In this document: piece after piece, positions 1-8,328 of the stretch
How the letters are laid out: each line of letters begins with the position of its first letter
Numbering within the stretch: the stretch's first letter is position 1
NCBI RefSeq assembly: GCF_900100605.1
Contig: NZ_FNCN01000001.1
Span: forward strand, 310,001 to 374,000
Source: Sinosporangium album
GTDB taxonomy: Bacteria > Actinomycetota > Actinomycetes > Streptosporangiales > Streptosporangiaceae
Direction: 5' to 3'
DNA: 64,000 nucleotides
The notes under the pieces: model-generated
The model's database searches: none
What the model was told of the DNA's origin: nothing
What the model saw: only the letters and a program-made list of their open reading frames with translations
Translations under genes and position numbers: made by a program

Positions 1-992
1 GCACCTGGGTGACCCCCCTCACGGCGGACGCGGGCCGCTCGGACGTGTCGTTCATGGTGATGGTGTCGGCGCCGAACGTGTCGCCGATGCGCCAGGTGGC
101 GTGGGCGCTCAACGAGCAGCTCCAGCGTCTCTACGCGCCGATCGGGGTGCGTGACCTGCTCACCCGAGCGATGGGGGCGGTCGGTTTCGACTTCCTGCGC
201 TACAACGCGGCGCCCGCCCTCACGCGGATCAAGCAGCCGGTCCTGGCCCTGTACGGCACCGCCGACCCCTCCATTCCCTTCGTCGAGAGCGCGCGCAACC
301 TTGAGGCGGGGCTGAAGGAGGCGGGGAACGACCAGTACACGATCCGCTTCCTCGACAAGGCCGACCACGCGATGCGCATCCGCGGCGGCCCGTTCGCCTC
401 GAACTACATGCCGACGCTGGTCAACTGGGTGAAGGGCCTGCCCGGTACGGCGAAGCCGTCCGAGCACATGGCCGGGACGCCGGCGGTGCAGCGGCTGGAG
501 GCCTCCGACGTGCCCGCGGCGCCCTGGTATGCCCGCGGTGCCGTACTGAGCCTGACGCTGGGCCTGGCCGTCGTCGGCTATGTGGCGGCGCCCGTGGCCG
601 AGATGCTGGTGCGGCTGCGGCGCGGCACGGACCGGGTGGCGACGGGCGCGGTGGTGTGGCCGCCCATACGCCGGCGGCTGCGCCGCATGGCGTGGACGGG
701 TGCGGGGCTGCTGGCGTCGGTGATGGCGTTCATCACGCTGCTGGTGCTGTTCTCCGTCAACCAGGCGGGGGCGTGGCCGGCGGTCCTGTCGGGGTGGCTC
801 GTCATCCGGGTGCTGGCGCTGCTGATGCTCGTGCAGGAGGTCACGGCGGTCTCGGCCGTCGTGACGGGGCTGCGCGAGGGGTGGCGGCCGACGCGCTGGC
901 AGAAGATCGCCGTCTCCAGTGTCCTCGGCAGCACGGGGCTGCTGCTGGTGGCCGCCGGGTATTACGGGCTGTTCGCGTTCCCCTGGTGGTGA
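1..992 (+). CDS. Alpha/beta hydrolase with C-terminal membrane helices (5' truncated by window edge)
   Basis: The frame is open at the left edge, so the catalytic N-terminus lies outside the window. The visible part starts in the hydrolase cap and core. The segment around residues 75-85 of the visible part (PVLALYGTADPSIPF) matches the acid-bearing strand of serine alpha/beta hydrolases, and KADHAMRI near residue 118 supplies the expected catalytic histidine. After about residue 165 come four hydrophobic segments, so the enzyme is anchored in the membrane by its C-terminus. The nucleophile serine cannot be seen. It converges on the next gene, overlapping its 3' end by 31 bases. Substrate unknown. 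Confidence 0.8.
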   Translation, partial: TWVTPLTADAGRSDVSFMVMVSAPNVSPMRQVAWALNEQLQRLYAPIGVRDLLTRAMGAVGFDFLRYNAAPALTRIKQPVLALYGTADPSIPFVESARNLEAGLKEAGNDQYTIRFLDKADHAMRIRGGPFASNYMPTLVNWVKGLPGTAKPSEHMAGTPAVQRLEASDVPAAPWYARGAVLSLTLGLAVVGYVAAPVAEMLVRLRRGTDRVATGAVVWPPIRRRLRRMAWTGAGLLASVMAFITLLVLFSVNQAGAWPAVLSGWLVIRVLALLMLVQEVTAVSAVVTGLREGWRPTRWQKIAVSSVLGSTGLLLVAAGYYGLFAFPWW

Positions 993-2011
993 TCGGGCAT
1001 GGCCGACCACACGTCCTCGACGTGCTCGGTGCGCCGCTTCGCGCCGGGCACGCGGTGCCCCGGCGCGGCGAAAAGGGCCATCCACCGGCTCATCTCCGCG
1101 AAGACCCGCCCGCGCACCGGTTCGGGGGAGAGCACGAGGTCGTGCACTCCCCCGATCACACGTACGCAGGTGACGTGCGGCCCGATCCCGGTGGACCAGA
1201 GCGCGATGTGCTCGGGGTCGAGCACGAGGTCGGCCCCATGCGCCTGGGGTGTGAACACGGCGGTGCGCAGCCCCTTGGCCGCGCACATCACCAGCACCGG
1301 CACGTCCACCGCGAGGCCTGCGTGGAGCCGGCGCTGGGCACGGCGGATCGCGGCGAGCCACACCGCGTGCACGGGGAATCCGCGGAGCGGCTTCCAGGCG
1401 AGGTCGTAGTCCCATTCGCCGTGGTGGTCGCGGTGCAGGCTCACGCCGTACGCGCTGGGGAGCCCGATGGGGAGTACGGCGGAGGCCGGCGCGGCGGCGA
1501 GGGCCCCGGCGAGCACGTCGACGGCGGCACGGACCGGGAGGGGCACGTTGAGGTCGAGGAACGGGCTGTTGAGGATGAGCGCCTGGAGCAGCCCGCGACC
1601 GCGTACCCGGTCGGCCCACAGGGTGGTGACGAGGCCGCCGGTCGAGTGGCCGTTGACGATCAGGTGGTCGTTGCCGTCGGTCTCGCGGATGAGGCGCACG
1701 GCCGCGTCGATCTCGGGGAAGTAGTCGGTGACGCTGCGGATCAGGCCCCTGCTCTGGTGAGGTAGTAAAGATCGGCCATATTTCCGCAGGTCGAGTGCGT
1801 AGAAGTCGATACCCCGGGCGGTGTAGAAGTCGGCCAGGTGCCGCTGGAAGAAGTAGTCGCTGAAGCCGTGCACGTAGAGGACCGCGCGGCGGGACGCGTC
1901 GGCCGCGCGCCGCCGCACCAGCGTGGCCACGACCGGCCCCTCCTCGTCGTCGGGCATGGGCAGCGTGATCGCTTCATATCCGGGACCGAGTATGTCCTCT
2001 TCCACGCGCAT
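962..2011 (-). CDS. Lysophospholipase-like alpha/beta hydrolase
   Basis: 349 aa serine hydrolase of the monoacylglycerol lipase/lysophospholipase type. The oxyanion-hole HG is at residues 48-49, the nucleophile elbow GHSTG at 121-125 (Ser123), and a C-terminal histidine lies in GGVHDLVLS. No signal peptide, so probably cytoplasmic. It is the last of three same-strand genes after the MFS exporter and the enolase-superfamily protein, 57 bases downstream of the latter. No purine-rich ribosome site precedes the ATG, so it may be read by coupling or as a leaderless message. Exact substrate is not deducible; family assignment is firm. Confidence 0.85.
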   Translation of the reverse strand: MRVEEDILGPGYEAITLPMPDDEEGPVVATLVRRRAADASRRAVLYVHGFSDYFFQRHLADFYTARGIDFYALDLRKYGRSLLPHQSRGLIRSVTDYFPEIDAAVRLIRETDGNDHLIVNGHSTGGLVTTLWADRVRGRGLLQALILNSPFLDLNVPLPVRAAVDVLAGALAAAPASAVLPIGLPSAYGVSLHRDHHGEWDYDLAWKPLRGFPVHAVWLAAIRRAQRRLHAGLAVDVPVLVMCAAKGLRTAVFTPQAHGADLVLDPEHIALWSTGIGPHVTCVRVIGGVHDLVLSPEPVRGRVFAEMSRWMALFAAPGHRVPGAKRRTEHVEDVWSAMPDHHQGNANSP

Positions 2012-2068
2012 GGTGAGGAGACTAACGTTGTTGATCGGAAATGCTGCTTTCCGGGGGGATGAAGATGG

Positions 2069-3106
2069 TCACATCGCGAACGAGTCCTTGGCCAGGCGGC
2101 GGACCCGGTCCTCGTCGACGAGGTGTCCCAGGCCGGGCTGGGTGAGGGGGACGGCGACGACGCCGCCCGAGGCCCCGACGGCGGGGGTGACGATCTGGGC
2201 GCTCCTGGGCGGCTGGGTGACGTCGCACGGCAGGGTGCAGCCGGGCAGTCCGGCGACGGCGACGGTGGCGGCCCTGGCCAGGCCGGTGCCCTGGCCTCCG
2301 GAGCACACGATGTCCCATCCGGAGGCGACGCAGTGGTCGTGCGCCCGCCGTACCTCCTGGAGGGAGGCGAACCCCTGCGGCTTCAGCAGCAGGGCGCGGC
2401 CCGCGTGGGCGGCGGTGAGCTCGGTCAGGTCGGGCACGGTGTGGGCCTCGACGGCCACGGACGCGGCGACCCGCTCCTGCAGCTCGGCGTGGGAGATGTG
2501 GTCGGCGGGGGCGAAGGGGCGCTCGATGGCGGTGAGACGGTAGGCGTCGAGGGCGGCGACCTGCTCGATCTCGGCTTCGCCGTATGCGCACTGGGCGTCC
2601 ACGGAGATCGCGAGACCCGGGTAGGCGAGGCGCACGGCCCGCAGGGGCTCGATGTCCCATCCGGGGTAGACGTCCAGCGTGACGTGGGCGTATCCGCCGC
2701 AGATGTGGCGGTTGACCCGGCCGACCAGGCTCTCCAGCGACCGGTCCGCCCCGATGCGCACGGTCGCCGTGAGGGACGTACGGCTGCCGCCGAGGGCGTG
2801 GGCCAGCGGCACGCCGCGCATGCGGGCCCACAGGTCCCAGCAGGCCATGTCGGTGGCCGAGCCGCCGGGCAGGGGCCGTCCGAGGTCGTGGGGGTGCTCC
2901 CAGTCGACCCCGATGAGGGCGGGGGCGAGGCTTTCGGCGAGAACGGTCCAGGTCTTGTCGAGGCTTCCGTGGCCGACGGCGGGCTCGACCACCTCTCCCC
3001 ACCCGGTCATCCCGCCGTAATCGGTCAGCCTGATGAGGATGCTCTCCGGGCGCCTCCCATAGGGCAGGCGGAGCCGGAACACCTCAAGCGCCCGCACTCG
3101 CGGCAT
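2069..3106 (-). CDS. Divergent enolase-superfamily protein (OSBS/NAAAR-like), catalytic lysine pair missing
   Basis: 345 aa with the two-domain layout of the muconate-lactonizing/o-succinylbenzoate synthase subgroup: N-terminal capping domain, then a barrel containing HVTLDVYPGWD (141-151), VDAQCAY (169-175), IERPF (194-198) and LLKPQG (240-245). Metal ligands Asp170 and Glu195 and the second-half lysine Lys242 are in place. The KxK motif expected before PGWD is replaced by Thr143 and Asp145, and the third metal ligand (normally Asp in LDES) is Glu220 in VEAHT. A normal racemase or OSBS reaction is therefore doubtful. It lies 17 bases after the MFS gene, suggesting one operon. It could be a neofunctionalized lyase or a non-enzymatic relative. 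Confidence 0.75.
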   Translation of the reverse strand: MPRVRALEVFRLRLPYGRRPESILIRLTDYGGMTGWGEVVEPAVGHGSLDKTWTVLAESLAPALIGVDWEHPHDLGRPLPGGSATDMACWDLWARMRGVPLAHALGGSRTSLTATVRIGADRSLESLVGRVNRHICGGYAHVTLDVYPGWDIEPLRAVRLAYPGLAISVDAQCAYGEAEIEQVAALDAYRLTAIERPFAPADHISHAELQERVAASVAVEAHTVPDLTELTAAHAGRALLLKPQGFASLQEVRRAHDHCVASGWDIVCSGGQGTGLARAATVAVAGLPGCTLPCDVTQPPRSAQIVTPAVGASGGVVAVPLTQPGLGHLVDEDRVRRLAKDSFAM

Positions 3107-3123
3107 CAGACCCCCGATCCAGA

Positions 3124-4524
3124 TCAGACCTCTGTTTTCACCATGGTGCCCCCTACTACGGGTTGCGCAAAACGGGGGGCGATGGCCACCGCGGCCAGCG
3201 CTACCAGGGCGGCGACCCCGAAACTGTACAAGAACCCCGATTCCAGTGCGGTGAACAGCGCGCCGGTCACCGCCACGACCACGACCGTGAAGACCTGCTC
3301 GCCCACCTGGAGGGCGGAGCTGTTGTGCCCCTGCTCCCCCGGGCGGGACAGCTCAAGGGCGAGGACGGACAGCGTCGGGTAGACCAGGCCCATGCCCAGC
3401 CCGCCGATGATCCAGGAGACGTAGGCGAGCGCGACCGGCACCGCCTCGAAGATCACCACGGCCATCAGGGCGACGCCGACCGTGATCAGCGCCGTGCCGC
3501 CGCGCAGGAGCACCAGGCGGGGCAGCACCCCGCGCCCCTGGAGCCACGACCCGAACGACCAGGTCACCGCGCCGCCGGTCAGGGCGAGGCCGGCCGCGAC
3601 GGTGGAAAGCCCGCGCGCCTCCATGAGCATCAGGGGGACCATGACCTCGGCGGAGATGAAAGCCCCGGCGGCCAGGCCGCGCAGAGCGACGACGGTCGGC
3701 AGGCCCCTGGCGGCGCGCAGGGTCCCGCGCGGGAGCAGGCGCGGCAGGGCGACGGCCAGCAGCGCCAGCCCCGCCACCATGATCAGCATCTCGGCGCCGC
3801 GGCGGCCACTGCCGTACTGCATGAGCGCGGCGCCCACGGCGGTCAGGACGGCCCAGCCGACGCGCCTGGCCAGGCCGGGCGCCGGGGTGCCCTGGCCTCC
3901 GGCGAGGCTCCGCACCACGTCGGGGCGGCTCAGCCCCCACCAGGTCGGCAGGGCCGCGGGCACCGCGATCAGCGCGACGCCGAGGAAGACCCAGCGCCAT
4001 CCGACCTGGTCGACCACCGCCCCCGCGACCGCGGGCCCGATCATGGACGGCAGTACCCACGCCACGGCGAACAGGGAGAACACCCTCGGATGCAGCGCCG
4101 GCGGGTAGACCCTCGCCACGAGGACGTAGAGCGACACCTGGAACAGGCCACCGCCGAAGCCCTGAAAGAGCCGCCCGGCCAGCAGCATCTCCATGTTCAG
4201 GGCGGCGCCGGCCGTCACCAGCCCGGCGAGGAAGACCGCGACGCCGGTCCAGAGCGGCGCGAGCGGCCCCCGCAGGTCGCTCCACCGCCCGCCGACCACG
4301 GTGGCCACCACGCCGGCGGCCATCGCGCCGCTGAACGCCAGGCTGTACAGCCCCATACCGTCGAGGTCGGCGGCGACCTTGGGCATGGCCGTGGCGACGG
4401 CGAGGTACTCGAAGGCCACCAATGTCATGATCGCCACCAGCCCGACGGCCAACGCCCGGTGGCGCGGGCCGAAAATGCCGGTGATCTCGTCCCCGTGCCG
4501 GGGTGACTCATCCAATGTGGCCAT
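3124..4524 (-). CDS. MFS drug-exporter family transporter
   Basis: 466 aa, with about 12-14 predicted membrane helices. The pattern of DHA-type exporters is visible: GRWSDLRGP in the loop after helix 2 and GRLFQGFGGGLFQVSL in helix 4. The reading frame stays open upstream to 5646, but only the part from the ATG at 4524 (MATLDESP) looks like a transporter; the rest is an out-of-frame reading of the VWA gene. No clear Shine-Dalgarno precedes this ATG, and a TATCTT hexamer seven bases upstream would fit a leaderless message. It heads a probable operon with the enolase-like and hydrolase genes. Substrate unknown. Confidence 0.85.
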   Translation of the reverse strand: MATLDESPRHGDEITGIFGPRHRALAVGLVAIMTLVAFEYLAVATAMPKVAADLDGMGLYSLAFSGAMAAGVVATVVGGRWSDLRGPLAPLWTGVAVFLAGLVTAGAALNMEMLLAGRLFQGFGGGLFQVSLYVLVARVYPPALHPRVFSLFAVAWVLPSMIGPAVAGAVVDQVGWRWVFLGVALIAVPAALPTWWGLSRPDVVRSLAGGQGTPAPGLARRVGWAVLTAVGAALMQYGSGRRGAEMLIMVAGLALLAVALPRLLPRGTLRAARGLPTVVALRGLAAGAFISAEVMVPLMLMEARGLSTVAAGLALTGGAVTWSFGSWLQGRGVLPRLVLLRGGTALITVGVALMAVVIFEAVPVALAYVSWIIGGLGMGLVYPTLSVLALELSRPGEQGHNSSALQVGEQVFTVVVVAVTGALFTALESGFLYSFGVAALVALAAVAIAPRFAQPVVGGTMVKTEV

Positions 4525-4605
4525 GAATCGCAAGATAGGCCCCGCATTCTCACGGTCGCATCGGGCCCTGGCCCTAGAGATCTCAGCCCTTTGGAGGAGA
4601 CGCGC

Positions 4606-4656
4606 CCCGCTCCCGCCCGCTCCGGCCCGCTCCGGCCCACTCCGGCCCGCTCCGGC
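4606..4656. repeat. Tandem 10-base repeat (CCGCTCCGGC type)
   Basis: About five degenerate copies of a 10-base unit occupy the 155-base gap between the VWA gene end and the MFS start. No function is evident. Confidence 0.6.
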
Positions 4657-4679
4657 CGCGGTGTACGGCCCTCGGCCCG

Positions 4680-5828
4680 CTAAGCCCGGTCGCGATGCCG
4701 CTCCGGCGGGCGGTTCAGGTCGCGCCGTTCGATCGCCGCCGCCATCAGGTCGGGGAACGCGTCCGGAGTGCAGGCGAACACGGGCACGCCCAGCGCCGCC
4801 AGAGCCGCGGCGTTGTCGCGGTCGTAGGACGGCGCACCGTCGTCGGACAGGGCCGTCAGCGCGATCACCTGCACCCCCGCCGAAGTCATCTCGGCGACCC
4901 TGCGCAGCATCTCCTCCCGCACCCCGCCCTCGTAGAGGTCGCTGATCAGGACCAGCAGCGCATCCGCGGGCCGCGTGATCAGGCCCTGGCCGTACGCCAG
5001 CGCCCGGTTGATATCCGTGCCTCCGCCGAGCTGCGTGCCGAACAGCACGTCCACCGGGTCGTGCAGCCGCTCGGTGAGGTCGGCGACGGCGGTGTCGAAG
5101 GCCACCAGCGACGTCTTCAGCGACCGTATCGAGGCAAGCGCCGCGCCGAAGACGCCCGAGTAGACCACCGATGCCGCCATCGACCCGCTCTGGTCGACGC
5201 AGAGCACCACCTCGCGCTGGACGGCGTTGCTGCGTCTGCCGTACCCCACCAGCGTCGACGGCACGACCGTGCGCCGGTCCGGCAGGTAGTTCGCGAGGTT
5301 GGCGCGGATCGTGCGGTCCCAGTCGATGTCGGCGGCGCGGCGGGGGCGGCGGGTGCGGGCCGACCGGTCGAGCGCGCCGGCGACGGCCGCGCGGGTGCGC
5401 TGCGCCAGCCGGGCTTCCAGCTCGGCGACGACCTTGCGCACGACGGCGCGGGCGGTCTCCCTGGTCCGCTCGGGCATGACGCGGTTGAGCGCGAGCAGCG
5501 TGCCGACCAGGTGCACGTCGGGTTCGACGGCCTGGAGCATCTCGGGCTCCAGCAGGAGCCGGGTGAGGTTGAGCCGTTCGACGGCGTCCTTCTGCATGAC
5601 CTGCACGACGGTGGAGGGGAAATAGGTACGGATGTCCCCCAGCCACCGGGCCACCTTCGGCGCCGAACCGCCGAGCCCGGCCGACCTGGCCCCGTCGCCC
5701 GGGGCCCCGTCGTAGAGCGCGGCGAGCGCCGCGTCCATCCGCGCGTCGTCACCGCCGAGCGAACGGCCGGTGCCGTCCGCCTCGCCGCCCAGCACCAGCC
5801 GCCACCTGCGCAGCCGTTCACCGTCCAC
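4680..5828 (-). CDS. VWA-domain protein of the MoxR/DUF5682 cluster
   Basis: 382 aa. Residues 1-200 are helical and of unknown fold; residues 205-370 form a von Willebrand A domain with a complete metal-ion-dependent adhesion site: DQSGS at 212-216, Thr271 in GGGTD, and Asp297 in ISDLYEGG. There is no signal peptide or membrane anchor, so it should act in the cytoplasm, as VWA partners of MoxR AAA+ ATPases do. It is the last gene of a five-gene run and overlaps the DUF5682 gene by 11 bases. By analogy with chelatases and RavA-ViaA, the VWA protein probably links the ATPase to a metal-bound target; that is inference. Confidence 0.85.
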   Translation of the reverse strand: MDGERLRRWRLVLGGEADGTGRSLGGDDARMDAALAALYDGAPGDGARSAGLGGSAPKVARWLGDIRTYFPSTVVQVMQKDAVERLNLTRLLLEPEMLQAVEPDVHLVGTLLALNRVMPERTRETARAVVRKVVAELEARLAQRTRAAVAGALDRSARTRRPRRAADIDWDRTIRANLANYLPDRRTVVPSTLVGYGRRSNAVQREVVLCVDQSGSMAASVVYSGVFGAALASIRSLKTSLVAFDTAVADLTERLHDPVDVLFGTQLGGGTDINRALAYGQGLITRPADALLVLISDLYEGGVREEMLRRVAEMTSAGVQVIALTALSDDGAPSYDRDNAAALAALGVPVFACTPDAFPDLMAAAIERRDLNRPPERHRDRA

Positions 5829-8328
5829 CGGACGTGCCCCCTGCCCCGGCCCGTGCCGTCCCCCGCGCCGCCGCGAGGATGTCCATCACCGTGCGTACGG
5901 CTGCCGCCGCCCGTTCGCCGTCCACCTCGTCGGCCGGGGCGTCCACCGTACGCGAACCGCGCGCCCGGACCCGCTCCCCGATGGAGCGCCGCTCGGGCGC
6001 GGCGAACGCGCCGAAGGTGCGGCGGAGCAGCGGCAGGACCGCGGTGAACTGGTCGGCGGCCAGGGAGGTCAGCCAGTCGTCCACGAGGGTCAGCAGCCTG
6101 GCGTCGTGGACCAGCAGCAGGCCGTCGCCGGGCAGGAAGCCCTCCACCCAGGCGGCCGTGCGGGCGGGCGGGTTTCCGGGCGACGTGGCCCGCGACAGGC
6201 GCAGCGCCGCCAAGTCGGCGTCGAGGTGCCCGGCGTCGAGCAGGATGCGGATCAGGCGGCCCTCGACGAGCCCGTGCAGGTCCCGCCGGTCGGCGACCTG
6301 CCGCAGCGCCGCCAGCCACCGGCCGCGCGGCCCCGGCTCCCCGCCCGGCGGACCGCCCGCCGTACTGGTCTCCGTACCGCTCCCCGGGCCACCCGCCGCG
6401 CCGCTCCCCAGGCCGCCGGCCGTACTGGTCTCCGGGCCGGTCTCAAGGAGGACGACGGCGCTGTTGACGGCGTCGATGTGGGCGAGCAGGGCCGAGGCCG
6501 CGTCGTCGTCGATGGCCGACACCACGGCGGGCAGCCCCACGCAGACGCGGGTCAGCAGGGCCTCGGCGATCGAGGCGAGCCCCTCGGGCGGAGTGCCGCG
6601 CACGTCGCCGTAGCGCTGGGCGCGGGCGACGGCGGGCAGGGCGGCCATGAGCCGTATCACGTCGGTGTCGAGCGCGGCCTTGGCCGACAGGGCCGCCAGC
6701 ACGTCCTTCAGGGCCTCCGGCAGGTCGGCCAGCAGGCAGGTCTCCACTAGGCCGGTCAGCTCCGCCAGGGGCGCGCCCACGGCCGCCGCCCTGCCCGCGG
6801 ACCCGCCCGCGGACCCGCCCGCGGACCCGCCGGCGGCTCCACCCGGGACACCCGGGAGGCCCGGGAGGCCCGGGAGGCCCGCCTCGCCCGGCCCGCCGGC
6901 ATGGGGACCGGCGTTCCCCGCCGCCAGTTCGCGAATGCGCGCGGTTGCCGCCGACTCGACGGTGGTGCCGTACACGCCGGCCTCGATCAGCTGGAGGTCG
7001 TACTCCGGCCGCCACGCCAGGGTCCACGACTCGCGGAAAGTGCCCTTGCCCCGTGCCTCCCGTGCCGCGCCCCACGGGACGCCGAGCACCGTCAGCCGGT
7101 GCAGCAGCCCGCTGCGGCCGAGGTCGAGCGGCTTGCGCAGGTCGAGATCAAGCTCCCGGTCGAGCGCCTCCGGTTTGAGGCGCAGCCGCGTACGCCGGTC
7201 GCGCAGATCCCGCTGGAGCGGCACCATCGGCGTGGAGTCGGGCACGCGGCCGAGGCGCTCCCCGACGACCATGCGCCGCCGAATCAGCTCGACCGGCAGC
7301 TCGTCGCCCTCGCACAGCACGGCTCTGGCCGCCTCGGTCACCTCGCCGAGCCCGGCGAGCGGCCGGCCGCGGAGCACGGCGAGGGCGTGCGCCAGCCGTA
7401 CGGCCTCGATGACGTGGGCGGACGACACCGGCAGGCCCTCCTCGCGCAGCACACCGGCGGCCGCGGTGAGCCAGCGTTCGACGGGGCGATCGGCGGCGGT
7501 GAACAGGTGGTGGTACCAGCCGGGTGAGTCCACGCCGGCGCCGTACCCGCTCCACGAGCCGAGCCTGCCGTAGGTCCACGGCACCCAGGTGACCTCCACC
7601 GTGGCCTTCGGCAGGCCGCGCAGCAGCGCGTCGTCCGCTCTGGCGGGCACGGGCAGGGACAGCGCGGGCACGTGCCAGGCCCCGCAGACCACGGCGACGC
7701 GCCGGTGGCCGTCCTTGGCGGCCCTGCGGATCGCGCGCCGCATGTGCGCCTCGCGCCGGGCCTCGCGGCCGGACGGCACGTGGCCGTCGCGCACCGCTGC
7801 CATGGCCTCGGCGATGACCTGGAACGGCGTGTCGCCCCGGTGTTCGACGACGTCCTCCCACCAGCGTTCCGGGTCGTCGTAGCCGGCCGCGCGCGCCAAC
7901 TCCCCCAGCGGGTCGCGGTCGGCCGGGTCGCGGTCGGCCGGGTCGCGGTCGGCCGGGTCGCGGTCGGGCAGGTCGCGGTCGGCGCCGCCGTCCTCGGGCT
8001 GCGCCGCGAGCCCGTGCGCGGCGGGCAGGTCGCAGAACCGGGCCGGCACGCCGGCGGCGACCGCGTAGCGGATCGCCTGCCACTCCGGCGAGAACTCCGC
8101 GAACGGCCAGTACGCGGCACGGCCCGGCTCGCCCGGCACGTGGGCGAGCAGCGCGACCGGGGGGACGAGACCCGGGTCGCCCGCCAGGCCGACGAGGGCG
8201 TCGGCCTCCGGTGGTCCTTCGATCAGGACGATGTCCGGTCCGAGTGCGGCCAGGTGGTCGCGTACGGCACGGGCCGAGCCGGGCCCGTGGTGCCGCACAC
8301 CGAGAAGGTGCAGGTCAACGCTCGTCAC
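5818..8328 (-). CDS. DUF5682 family protein, possible TIKI/TraB/EreA-like metal-dependent hydrolase
   Basis: 836 aa, GTG start, overlapping the AAA+ gene by 14 bases and the VWA gene by 11. The N-terminus has VRHHGPGSA (His13, His14), IEGPPE (Glu37, Glu41) and CGAWHVPAL (His219) preceded by a basic helix REAHMRRAI. This order (GxxH, E, R...GxxH) resembles the TIKI/TraB/ChaN/EreA superfamily of metal-dependent hydrolases; the comparison is mine by eye. The remaining 600 residues are mostly helical and of unknown fold. Two low-complexity insertions are encoded by tandem repeats: DRDPA units at residues 118-140 and Gly-Ser-Ala/Gly-Leu-Pro units near 480-515. No signal peptide, so cytoplasmic. 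Confidence 0.8.
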   Translation of the reverse strand: MTSVDLHLLGVRHHGPGSARAVRDHLAALGPDIVLIEGPPEADALVGLAGDPGLVPPVALLAHVPGEPGRAAYWPFAEFSPEWQAIRYAVAAGVPARFCDLPAAHGLAAQPEDGGADRDLPDRDPADRDPADRDPADRDPLGELARAAGYDDPERWWEDVVEHRGDTPFQVIAEAMAAVRDGHVPSGREARREAHMRRAIRRAAKDGHRRVAVVCGAWHVPALSLPVPARADDALLRGLPKATVEVTWVPWTYGRLGSWSGYGAGVDSPGWYHHLFTAADRPVERWLTAAAGVLREEGLPVSSAHVIEAVRLAHALAVLRGRPLAGLGEVTEAARAVLCEGDELPVELIRRRMVVGERLGRVPDSTPMVPLQRDLRDRRTRLRLKPEALDRELDLDLRKPLDLGRSGLLHRLTVLGVPWGAAREARGKGTFRESWTLAWRPEYDLQLIEAGVYGTTVESAATARIRELAAGNAGPHAGGPGEAGLPGLPGLPGVPGGAAGGSAGGSAGGSAGRAAAVGAPLAELTGLVETCLLADLPEALKDVLAALSAKAALDTDVIRLMAALPAVARAQRYGDVRGTPPEGLASIAEALLTRVCVGLPAVVSAIDDDAASALLAHIDAVNSAVVLLETGPETSTAGGLGSGAAGGPGSGTETSTAGGPPGGEPGPRGRWLAALRQVADRRDLHGLVEGRLIRILLDAGHLDADLAALRLSRATSPGNPPARTAAWVEGFLPGDGLLLVHDARLLTLVDDWLTSLAADQFTAVLPLLRRTFGAFAAPERRSIGERVRARGSRTVDAPADEVDGERAAAAVRTVMDILAAARGTARAGAGGTSGGR
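6793..6836. repeat. In-frame 12-base tandem repeat in the DUF5682 gene
   Basis: Roughly 3.5 copies of GCGGACCCGCCC encode a GGSA-type linker; a further run of 9-base GGGAGGCCC units lies just after it (about 6848-6880). Unit lengths are multiples of three, so copy-number change keeps frame. Confidence 0.75.
7910..7984. repeat. In-frame 15-base tandem repeat encoding DRDPA units
   Basis: Five units of about 15 bases (GGGTCGCGGTCGGCC) lie inside the DUF5682 gene. The encoded acidic DRDPA run sits between two conserved parts of the putative catalytic region and is probably a variable loop. Confidence 0.85.

Noticed and set aside
3124-5646. Single 840-codon open frame covering MFS and VWA genes
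   Set aside because: Upstream of 4524 it is an Arg/Pro-rich out-of-frame reading of the VWA gene; the VWA protein with a full metal site is in another frame.
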